Below, in pieces: positions 1 to 5,428 of a DNA stretch of 5,428 nt. The notes beneath the pieces are model-generated. The model was not told where the DNA came from. It was given only the letters and a program-made list of their open reading frames with translations, and did no database searches. The stretch covers positions 1-5,428 of the forward strand of contig JAHJSJ010000035.1 of the NCBI GenBank assembly GCA_018830415.1, written 5' to 3'. Source of the stretch: Alphaproteobacteria bacterium (GTDB lineage: Bacteria > Pseudomonadota > Alphaproteobacteria > Sphingomonadales > Sphingomonadaceae). The position numbers and the translations under genes were made by a program. Within the stretch, counting starts at the first letter, position 1; every line of letters begins with the position of its first letter.

Positions 1-947
1 AGCTCCAGCACCAATGGCAGCGGCGCCACCATCAGCGCCGATATCAGCATCACTCCCTTGCGCACGCGGTTGACCCCCCAGCCGCGTTCAAGCAGCCAGG
101 TCGATCCCCAACCCGCCAGCAACGCGCCCAGTCCCGATCCGGCAAAGGCAATCGCCAGCGGCACGCCCAGTTCAATCGTCGAAAGGCCGAATTCCTTGCG
201 GTAATAATCCGCCAGCCAGAAGTTGATAAACCACCACGTCATGTCGGATAACGCCTTGGCCCCGACGATGGCCCACGTCTTGCGGTTGGTCAGGATCGGG
301 CCGTAACCGGCGGTGTCGCTGCCGCTATCCGCTGGCGTTTCGTCAACGGTGCGTTCGCGCAGCTGGCTGAGCCCGCGCGCGAGCCATATCCATGCGAGCA
401 GCGAAATAAATCCGCCAATCCCGCCCGCCACCAGCGCGCCGCGCCAGCCCACCGTCAACGCCAGCGCCGGGATCACGAACGGCATCGCAATCGTTCCGGC
501 ACCGGCCAGCATCGTCGCGAACCCGAAGGCGAAGGAACGTTGATTGGGCGGGAACAGGGTCGCCACGGTCTTGATGGTCAGCGGGGTCTGCACCGCCTCT
601 GTCAGCCCCAGCCCGATCCGCGCTGTCACCACCTGCCAGGTGGTGATCGCCCAGCCGTGCGCGATGGCGGCAAGGCTCCACGCCGACGCACCCACCTGCA
701 TCGAACGGTTCACCCCCAGCCGATCAACCAGCCAGCCGGTGAACAGGAACGCAAAGGCTGCGGAAAATTGCGTGACCGCTGCCAGATCACCGAAATCGCT
801 GTCGCTCCAGCCGAAATCCGCCATCATGTCGGGCTTGAGGATGGCGATGATCGGACGATCCATCGCGTTGAACACCCCGGCGATGCACAACACCGTGAAC
901 AGCGACCAGCGCAGACGGCTGGACAGGGGAGAAGATTGTGCGGCCAT
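1..947 (-). CDS. MFS transporter, ACS (ExuT-like) family, 3'-truncated by the left edge
   Basis: This is an inner-membrane secondary transporter, probably a proton- or cation-coupled importer of an organic anion. The reading frame is open from the ATG at 947 to the left edge, giving 315 residues of a protein that normally has about 420-430. Visible hydrophobic segments lie near residues 14-36, 55-74, 84-103, 106-126, 138-160, 168-190, 224-246 and 262-285. MFS hallmarks are an N-x-x-D-R group at 27-31, the loop 2-3 signature GWLVDRLG at 71-78, and ARIGLGLTEA at 109-118 with Arg110 and Glu117. The second half begins with TWWFINFWLADYY at 237-249, and the VNRVRKG stretch at 292-298 resembles hexuronate/galactonate (ACS) permeases. 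A hydrophilic central loop spans about 192-222. The start is supported by AGGAA six bases upstream. The gene follows the TonB receptor on the same strand, separated by a terminator. Family assignment is strong. The substrate is not readable from sequence; a sulfoquinovoside or sulfoquinovose is inferred only from the neighbouring hydrolase. Confidence 0.9.
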   Translation of the reverse strand, partial: MAAQSSPLSSRLRWSLFTVLCIAGVFNAMDRPIIAILKPDMMADFGWSDSDFGDLAAVTQFSAAFAFLFTGWLVDRLGVNRSMQVGASAWSLAAIAHGWAITTWQVVTARIGLGLTEAVQTPLTIKTVATLFPPNQRSFAFGFATMLAGAGTIAMPFVIPALALTVGWRGALVAGGIGGFISLLAWIWLARGLSQLRERTVDETPADSGSDTAGYGPILTNRKTWAIVGAKALSDMTWWFINFWLADYYRKEFGLSTIELGVPLAIAFAGSGLGALLAGWGSTWLLERGWGVNRVRKGVMLISALMVAPLPLVLE

Positions 948-953
948 CACAGG

Positions 954-958
954 TTCCT
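954..958 (-). promoter_or_regulatory. Ribosome binding site of the MFS gene
   Basis: AGGAA on the minus strand ends six bases before the ATG at 947. It is a modest Shine-Dalgarno match, but it fixes the start, since no better initiation codon with a binding site lies upstream in the frame. I see no convincing -35/-10 pair between the terminator and this site, so the gene may depend on read-through from the receptor gene. Confidence 0.6.
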
Positions 959-1001
959 AGCTGGGAGAAGAGGGGCGGGACAAGCGTGGCCGGACAAGAC
1001 A

Positions 1002-1029
1002 AGGGCCGCCAGATCGCTCTGGCGGCCCT
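1002..1029 (-). terminator. Intrinsic terminator after the TonB receptor gene
   Basis: A perfect 12-bp inverted repeat (AGGGCCGCCAGA and its complement) closes a 4-base loop (1014-1017). It starts 30 bases beyond the receptor stop codon. On the minus strand the stem is followed by TGTCTTGTC, a U-rich but interrupted tail, as is common in GC-rich genomes. On the plus strand the following bases (GTTCTTATC) are also fairly T-rich, so weak bidirectional action is possible, although no plus-strand gene ends here. The element lies between receptor and MFS genes on the same strand and would reduce, without necessarily abolishing, transcription into the MFS gene. Confidence 0.85.
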
Positions 1030-1059
1030 GTTCTTATCATGCGACCAGAAGGCGCTCCA

Positions 1060-3393
1060 TCACATGCGGGCGCGCAGGCTGATCCCGACATAACGATCCG
1101 CCTCACGCGGGATTTGCAGGCGCTGGCCATTGCCAACGTTGAGCAGCGCGAAGCTTTCATCGGTGATGTTGCGGATATGGAAGGTCAGGCGATAATTGTC
1201 ATCCGGATCCGAAAAACCGACTGACGCGTTCCAGATGCCGTAGCCATCAAGTGGGCCGCTTTCGCCAAGATCGGAGAATTGCGAGCTCAAGTGGCGGAAA
1301 TCGGTATCGAGATACAAGCCGAACCCGCCAAGGTCGGCTTCGTAACTGGCACCCAGAGTATAGGTGAACTTGGGGGCCAGCGGCAATCTGGTGCCATTGC
1401 GGGCATCAGGCGCGTTGGTGATCGGATTGGGATTGAATTCCTTCACCTTGGCATCGGCATAGGCACCGCTCGCGCGCAAGGTCAGCCCGCTGACTGGCAC
1501 CACGACAAGATCGGCTTCAAAACCTTCGGTCTTGACCGTGCCCGCATTGGTCAGGTTGGTGATGATGGTGCCGTTCAGATTGACAAAATTATTGGCCTGA
1601 AACCCATCATATTCAACCGTAAACGCGGCCAGGTTGAGCTGCACGCGATTGTCGAGGAACTGCGATTTGATCCCCGCTTCGAATGCGTCGGATGTCTCGG
1701 CATCGATCGGCACCGCATTATTGGGCGCGGTGTGATTGAAAAACACGTTGAAGGCCGGGCCCTTATACCCGCGGGTATAGCTGGTATATAGCATGATGTC
1801 GTCTGCTGCATAAACCTGCAAAACGGCTTTGCCCGACAAATTGCCGTTGGTGCTTGAGCCGGTTGACAGGTTGGTGCCATTGCCGCCGCTGGCGATCGTG
1901 CCGCCTGCCGGGCTGCCCGATACGCCTGGCCCGGTTGCAGGCAGGCCGGTCGCAGCGTTGACGCCCGGCGCGCGGAAATGGCTGAACTCCAGATCATCCC
2001 ATGTATAACGCAGCCCTCCAGTCAGCGCGATCATATCACTGAAACGGTAGGTTGCCTGACCAAACACGGCATAGTTTTCCGATGTAACATCGCTGTCCGA
2101 AGTTGCAGTGGGGAAAATCGTGTTAACCGTGTCAGCAAGGTTGCACGGCTGGCCGCCCGTAAGCGGATCAACCGGCAGTGTCGAACTGGCGCAAGTAACG
2201 ACTTCGCGCGTGAACTGCTGCTCATTGTCTGATCGCCAGGCAAATGCCCCGACCTGATAGAAAAAGTCCTCTGATGTGTCCGACGCCAACCGCACTTCGA
2301 GCGAATATTGCTCGGTCTTTACCGTGCCGTCATCGTGCAATTCAGCAGTGCCGACCAGCGCGCGCGGCAGGAAATCGCCTTCACGAATTTCGCGGTTTTT
2401 CCAGTTGCGATAGCCCGCGACAAAGCTCAGCGTGTGGCTGTTGAAAACATCAAAGTCGCCCGATGCGGTCAGGCTCCACTGTTCGTCGCGGGTCTCGGTG
2501 ACCAGATTGTGGTTGACGTAGCGCTGATCGAGCCCCTGCGCCACGCCGCCAGGCAGGCCAAGTTCGGCATCCAGCACCGCACCACGGCTGACCGTAGTGA
2601 TATCGGCGCAGCAATCATCATCCGCCTTGAAGTAATCAGCGATCAGGCGGATTTTTGCCGAACCATTGTCGTAATCGACGATCCCACGTGCGCCATAATG
2701 TTCATACCCGTTCACGTCTTCTTCCTGCCCGCCGAAGACGTTGGTGATGTTGCCATCATAGGTGCCGTAAAATCCGGTGATGCGGCCGCTGAGGTTTTCG
2801 CCCAGCGGGCCGGAAATTGCCGCGCGAAGGCGATATTCATTGCCTTCAAACCATTCGGCGCGCGCTTCGGCTTCGAGAGTGTCGGTGCCGCCCTTGGAAA
2901 CCATGTTGACGAGGCCCGCCGAAGCGTTTTTGCCGAACAGGGTGCCCTGCGGCCCGCGCAGAACTTCGATCCGTTCAAGATCGACAAGATCCATGAACGC
3001 CTGGCCAGAACGTGACAGCACGACGCCATCGACAACGGTGGACACACTGGGTTCGGCGGCGACCGAGAAGGTGATCGTGCCGACGCCGCGCATCACAATC
3101 GCGCTGTTGGCGCTGGTGGTGCCCTTGCGGAAGGTTACTGATGGAACCAGCCGGGTCAGACCTTCAAGGCTGGTGGTGCCGGTTTGCTCGAGTCGATCAG
3201 CGGTGATTGCGGTGATCGCAATCGGCACATCCTGAACATTTTCAGATACTTTTTGTGCAGTTACAAGGATTTCGGCAATGCCGCCGGTGTCCTCTGCTTC
3301 ATCCTGCGCGAGCGCCGGAGCGGCGTGCATCAGCGCCAGCGAACTGGCGGAAACTGCAAGCGCCTTAAGCGCAATTCTGGTGGTGACGGACAT
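1060..3393 (-). CDS. TonB-dependent outer-membrane receptor, candidate sulfoquinovoside importer
   Basis: A complete 777-residue TonB-dependent receptor, which imports a ligand across the outer membrane using TonB-ExbBD energy. Residues 1-29 form a signal peptide: basic R6/K10, a hydrophobic core, and a cut after APALA before Gln30. A TonB box (EILVTAQK, 41-48) is followed by the plug domain, about 50-165, with VPSV, MRGVG, the VVDGV strand and RIEVLRGPQGTLFGK ending at Lys155. The rest is the 22-strand beta-barrel, including YTSYTRGYKGPAFN. Extracellular-loop features are a CysCys pair at 261-262 in DDDCCAD, a likely Cys401-Cys417 loop, and an uncharged Gly/Ser/Thr/Asn-rich stretch at 476-521. 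The last residue is Met rather than the usual aromatic. ATG 3393 is chosen over the TTG at 3411, because the binding site GGGGAG lies between them. The gene is divergent from a sulfoquinovosidase gene and upstream of an MFS gene, so an organosulfonate glycoside ligand is inferred; the receptor sequence alone does not show it. Confidence 0.96.
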   Translation of the reverse strand: MSVTTRIALKALAVSASSLALMHAAPALAQDEAEDTGGIAEILVTAQKVSENVQDVPIAITAITADRLEQTGTTSLEGLTRLVPSVTFRKGTTSANSAIVMRGVGTITFSVAAEPSVSTVVDGVVLSRSGQAFMDLVDLERIEVLRGPQGTLFGKNASAGLVNMVSKGGTDTLEAEARAEWFEGNEYRLRAAISGPLGENLSGRITGFYGTYDGNITNVFGGQEEDVNGYEHYGARGIVDYDNGSAKIRLIADYFKADDDCCADITTVSRGAVLDAELGLPGGVAQGLDQRYVNHNLVTETRDEQWSLTASGDFDVFNSHTLSFVAGYRNWKNREIREGDFLPRALVGTAELHDDGTVKTEQYSLEVRLASDTSEDFFYQVGAFAWRSDNEQQFTREVVTCASSTLPVDPLTGGQPCNLADTVNTIFPTATSDSDVTSENYAVFGQATYRFSDMIALTGGLRYTWDDLEFSHFRAPGVNAATGLPATGPGVSGSPAGGTIASGGNGTNLSTGSSTNGNLSGKAVLQVYAADDIMLYTSYTRGYKGPAFNVFFNHTAPNNAVPIDAETSDAFEAGIKSQFLDNRVQLNLAAFTVEYDGFQANNFVNLNGTIITNLTNAGTVKTEGFEADLVVVPVSGLTLRASGAYADAKVKEFNPNPITNAPDARNGTRLPLAPKFTYTLGASYEADLGGFGLYLDTDFRHLSSQFSDLGESGPLDGYGIWNASVGFSDPDDNYRLTFHIRNITDESFALLNVGNGQRLQIPREADRYVGISLRARM

Positions 3394-3401
3394 ATTGCTC
3401 T

Positions 3402-3407
3402 CTCCCC
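3402..3407 (-). promoter_or_regulatory. Ribosome binding site of the TonB receptor gene (decides the start)
   Basis: GGGGAG on the minus strand, eight bases before the ATG at 3393. The frame stays open to a TTG at 3411, but that codon would place this binding site inside the coding region and has none of its own. The same hexamer precedes the divergent hydrolase gene. Confidence 0.8.
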
Positions 3408-3427
3408 TCAAACCTGATCAACTCATT

Positions 3428-3439
3428 TGACGATCGTCA
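3428..3439. promoter_or_regulatory. 12-bp perfect palindrome, possible operator
   Basis: TGACGATCGTCA is a perfect palindrome without spacer, 34 bases from the receptor ATG. Its size and even symmetry suit a dimeric helix-turn-helix repressor of LacI or GntR type. In the receptor transcript it would lie in the untranslated leader. No regulator gene is in the window, and the motif does not match an operator that I can name with certainty. Confidence 0.4.
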
Positions 3440-3471
3440 GATCATCGCCCGTGCGGTCGATCTTTGGACGC

Positions 3472-3500
3472 TTGAGTTGCGCTTTCTGTCGCTGTATGTC
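3472..3500 (+). promoter_or_regulatory. Candidate sigma-70 promoter of the GH31 gene
   Basis: TTGAGT at 3472-3477 and TATGTC at 3495-3500 are separated by 17 bp. The expected transcript start near 3507 gives a leader of about 34 bases before the TTG start codon. The -10 match is partial. The 3481-3517 inverted repeat covers the spacer, the -10 box and the start point, which would suit repression by steric block. Confidence 0.35.
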
Positions 3501-3502
3501 AA
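3474..3502 (-). promoter_or_regulatory. Candidate promoter of the TonB receptor gene
   Basis: The minus strand carries a consensus TTGACA at 3502-3497. With a 17-bp spacer the -10 position would be CAACTC at 3479-3474, a poor match. The element would give a leader of roughly 75 bases that includes the 3428-3439 palindrome. It overlaps the proposed hydrolase promoter on the other strand, so one bound regulator could control both directions. Confidence 0.3.
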
Positions 3503-3517
3503 GCGGTGTCAGAAAGC
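3481..3517. promoter_or_regulatory. Inverted repeat with helically phased TGTC boxes, likely shared operator
   Basis: GCTTTCTG at 3481-3488 is perfectly repeated in inverse orientation as CAGAAAGC at 3510-3517. Within the element TGTC occurs at 3487, 3497 and 3507, one helical turn apart. As plus-strand RNA the arms can extend to about 15 pairs (one U-U mismatch, three G-U pairs) with a 7-base loop at 3496-3502. It lies between two divergent genes and over both proposed core promoters, so a DNA operator is the simplest reading; a leader hairpin is the alternative. Confidence 0.5.
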
Positions 3518-3525
3518 ACCAATAT

Positions 3526-3531
3526 GGGGAG
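3526..3531 (+). promoter_or_regulatory. Ribosome binding site of the GH31 gene (decides the TTG start)
   Basis: GGGGAG stands nine bases before the TTG at 3541 and is the same hexamer used by the divergent receptor gene. The only in-frame ATG nearby, at 3496, has no purine-rich site upstream and lies in the centre of the inverted repeat, so the TTG start is preferred. Confidence 0.65.
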
Positions 3532-3540
3532 TTAAGGGCG

Positions 3541-5428
3541 TTGGCGTCGCAGTTGGCTGCACTTCAGGATGGATTCGCCCTGTTGCTGGGCGGGCATTCT
3601 ATTGCCAGTCACAGGCTTGGTTTACCTGCCATTGCAATCGGTTCAGGCGACCCAAAGGTAGCGATGGTGCGCGGCAATTTCCGGCTCAGCGATGGGCTGC
3701 GTCCCGCCGCGCAACTTACCCAATGCGCCCGCGCTGATGACGGATTCGTGCTCTCCAGCCTCAATGAAACCGCGCGGGTGGCGGTGCGAATCGCGCCAGA
3801 TGGCGGGCGGCTCAGCCTTAAGGCGCTGACCCGGCATGATCGCATCACCATCGATTTCGCTATCGGCGCGGATGATGTGCTGTGGGGCGGCGGCGAGCAG
3901 ATGAGTTACCTTGCGCTCAATGGCCGCCGCTTTCCGATCTGGACGAGCGAGCCGGGCGTCGGGCGCGAACCCGGCACGGCGCTCACCGATCAGGCCAGCG
4001 CCGATGGTTCCTTTGCGGGCGGGGATTACTGGACCACCAATTACCCTGAACCGACGGTGCTGTGTTCGGCGGGCTGGGCGCTGAGCCTCGCCAATGCCGA
4101 CTATTGCGAGCTGGACGCGACCGAGCCCGGACGGCTGCGCATCCACGTCTGGTCGGGCGAGGTGGCGATTGATCTGTTTGCTGGCGAGCCGGCTGATCTG
4201 GTGCGCCAGTTGGGCGCGCGGTTCGGCCCGCGTCAGCCGCTGCCTGAATGGGCGCTTGGCGGCGCGGTGGTGGGGCTTAAGGACGGGGTAAGCAGCTTTG
4301 ATCGGCTCGAACGTCTGATCGACGCCGGTGCGGCCATATCGGGGCTGTGGTGCGAAGACTGGGTGGGCTTACGCGAAACCAGCTTGGGCCGCCGCCTGTT
4401 TTGGGATTGGCAATGGAACGCCGAGCGTTATCCCGGCCTGCCTGACCGGATCGCGGCGCTGAAAGCGCGCGGCATCCGGTTTATGGGCTATGTAAACCCC
4501 TATCTGGCGGTTGATGGCCCGCTTTACGCCGAAGCCGCGGAACAGGGATTTTTCGCGCGCCGGCTGGATTCTGACACCCCCTATCTGGTCGATTTCGGCG
4601 AGTTCGACGCGGGCGTGGTCGATTTCACCAACCCCGCCGCTGCGGACTGGTTTGCCGAGGAGGTAATCGGCAAGCGGATGCTCGATTTCGGGCTGGATGG
4701 GTGGATGGCCGATTTTGGCGAGTATCTGCCGGTGGATCTCAGGCTCCACAATGGCGATCCGATGCAGGAACATAACCGCTGGCCGGTGCGCTGGGCCGAG
4801 GTTAACGCGCGGGCAGTAAAATCGCGCGGGCGCACGGGCGATGTGCTGTGGTTCATGCGCGCCGGGCATACCGGTGTGCAGGCGCATTGCCCGTTATTGT
4901 GGGCGGGCGATCAGTCGGTCGATTTCAGCCGCCATGACGGCATCGGCACGGTGATCACCGCCGCGCTGTCATCCGGCCTTGCCGGCAATGCCTTCAGCCA
5001 TTCGGACGTTGGCGGCTATACCAGCCTGTTCGGCAATGTGCGAAGCGCCGAATTGTTGCTGCGCTGGTATGAACTGGGCGCGTTCAGCCCCGTAATGCGC
5101 ACGCATGAAGGCAACCGGCCCGACGACAACCTGCAAATTGATAGCACCCCCGAACTGATCGCAGGCTTCGTCCGCTGGAGCCGTATCCACGCCGCGCTCG
5201 CTCCCTATGCGGCGCAACTGGTGGCCGAAGCGCAGGCCAGCGGCCTGCCCGCCATGCGCGCGCTGTTCCTGCACTATCCGCAAGATCGCCAAACTTTCAC
5301 GATTCAGGATCAATTCCTGTATGGGGCCGACATGATGGTGGCACCAGTAATCGAAAAGGGGGCGGCAATGCGGCGGGTCTATCTACCGGGGGATAGCGCA
5401 CAGGAATGGAGCCATCTGTGGACGGGTG
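3541..5428 (+). CDS. yihQ: Sulfoquinovosidase, GH31 YihQ-type, 3'-truncated by the right edge
   Basis: A retaining alpha-glycosidase predicted to hydrolyse sulfoquinovosides, such as sulfoquinovosyl glycerol, to sulfoquinovose in the cytoplasm. From TTG 3541, 629 residues are present; E. coli YihQ has about 678, so the last C-terminal strands are missing. An N-terminal beta-sandwich holds VRGNF, GGGEQ (116-120) and WTSEPGVG (134-141). The (beta/alpha)8 barrel begins near Trp237. Asp391 in WMADFGEYLP is the expected nucleophile and Asp457 in WAGDQSVD the acid/base; MRTHEGNRPDDN lies at 519-530. The sulfonate-pocket positions known from YihQ (Q262, Q288, R301, W304, Y508) correspond here to Lys247, Glu272, Arg285, Trp288 and Tyr493, with near-constant offsets of 15-16. 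R-W-Y is the sulfoquinovose signature, and K-E is the pair reported for the Agrobacterium enzyme. No signal peptide is visible. Plain alpha-glucosidase or alpha-xylosidase is less likely because of the retained R-W-Y. The gene is divergent from the TonB receptor. Confidence 0.9.
   Translation, partial: MASQLAALQDGFALLLGGHSIASHRLGLPAIAIGSGDPKVAMVRGNFRLSDGLRPAAQLTQCARADDGFVLSSLNETARVAVRIAPDGGRLSLKALTRHDRITIDFAIGADDVLWGGGEQMSYLALNGRRFPIWTSEPGVGREPGTALTDQASADGSFAGGDYWTTNYPEPTVLCSAGWALSLANADYCELDATEPGRLRIHVWSGEVAIDLFAGEPADLVRQLGARFGPRQPLPEWALGGAVVGLKDGVSSFDRLERLIDAGAAISGLWCEDWVGLRETSLGRRLFWDWQWNAERYPGLPDRIAALKARGIRFMGYVNPYLAVDGPLYAEAAEQGFFARRLDSDTPYLVDFGEFDAGVVDFTNPAAADWFAEEVIGKRMLDFGLDGWMADFGEYLPVDLRLHNGDPMQEHNRWPVRWAEVNARAVKSRGRTGDVLWFMRAGHTGVQAHCPLLWAGDQSVDFSRHDGIGTVITAALSSGLAGNAFSHSDVGGYTSLFGNVRSAELLLRWYELGAFSPVMRTHEGNRPDDNLQIDSTPELIAGFVRWSRIHAALAPYAAQLVAEAQASGLPAMRALFLHYPQDRQTFTIQDQFLYGADMMVAPVIEKGAAMRRVYLPGDSAQEWSHLWTG

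Noticed and set aside
979..1003. Three GACAAG copies beside the terminator, considered as a repeat element or operator
   Set aside because: The spacing is irregular (14 then 5 bases) and the copies are mostly explained as the interrupted U-rich tail of the minus-strand terminator.
540..1082. Plus-strand open frames over the MFS gene start and the terminator
   Set aside because: They run antisense through the permease coding region and across the terminator stem. Their products are Arg/His/Gln-rich and low in quality, typical of shadow frames.
2308..3015. 235-residue plus-strand open frame antisense to the receptor
   Set aside because: It lies wholly inside the receptor gene, has no binding site and shows no recognisable domain. 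It is a codon-bias shadow of a GC-rich gene.
3394..3411. Upstream TTG start (3411) for the receptor
   Set aside because: It would add six residues before the signal peptide and bury the Shine-Dalgarno site in coding sequence.
3496..3540. ATG start at 3496 for the hydrolase
   Set aside because: No binding site precedes it, and it lies in the middle of the inverted repeat and the proposed -10 box. The TTG at 3541 has a well-placed GGGGAG.
3643..4887. Minus-strand open frames inside the hydrolase gene (3643-4146 and 4369-4887)
   Set aside because: They are antisense to a gene with clear family motifs and show no domain or binding site.
3541..5428. Generic alpha-glucosidase or alpha-xylosidase call
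   Set aside because: The Arg-Trp-Tyr sulfonate pocket and YihQ-specific motifs such as MRTHEGNRP and WTSE-GVG fit sulfoquinovosidase better. The generic call remains only a fallback.
1..5428. tRNA, rRNA, CRISPR array, insertion sequence or prophage attachment site
   Set aside because: No cloverleaf, no regularly spaced direct repeats, no transposase motif and no terminal repeats were seen; almost all bases belong to three genes.

Overview
The window is GC-rich and fully coding on both sides of one short divergent control region. It looks like a chromosomal nutrient-utilisation locus of a Gram-negative alphaproteobacterium, most likely a sphingomonad (Novosphingobium, Sphingobium, Sphingopyxis or Erythrobacteraceae type). 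This placement is inferred from the TonB-dependent receptor style, with its LVTAQK TonB box and RIEVLRGPQGTLFGK plug motif, and from the GC-rich codon use. No marker gene proves it.

Layout from left to right: (1) 1-947, minus strand: the N-terminal 315 residues of an MFS transporter of the anion:cation symporter (ACS, ExuT-like) type, whose 3' end lies beyond the left edge. (2) 948-1059: a short gap holding a strong intrinsic terminator. (3) 1060-3393, minus strand: a complete 777-residue TonB-dependent outer-membrane receptor. (4) 3394-3540: a 147-bp divergent promoter/operator region with two inverted repeats and three TGTC tetramers spaced exactly 10 bp apart. (5) 3541 to the right edge, plus strand: the first 629 residues of a GH31 glycoside hydrolase that closely resembles Escherichia coli YihQ, the sulfoquinovosidase.

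The main result is the identity of the hydrolase. When aligned by eye to YihQ, it keeps the catalytic nucleophile and acid/base aspartates and carries the five sulfoquinovose-recognition positions as K-E-R-W-Y. That is the variant reported for the Agrobacterium tumefaciens enzyme, whereas E. coli has Q-Q-R-W-Y. This points to cleavage of sulfoquinovosides (for example sulfoquinovosyl glycerol from the plant and cyanobacterial sulfolipid SQDG) rather than ordinary alpha-glucosides.

Proposed joint role (inference): the TonB receptor brings the sulfoquinovoside across the outer membrane, the MFS permease carries it across the inner membrane, and the cytoplasmic GH31 enzyme, which has no signal peptide, releases sulfoquinovose. 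None of the enzymes that would break down the released sugar (sulfo-EMP, sulfo-ED, monooxygenase or dioxygenase routes) is in the window; they would have to be encoded beyond its edges. A TonB receptor paired with a sulfoquinovosidase differs from the known E. coli and Agrobacterium import systems and is the part most worth testing.
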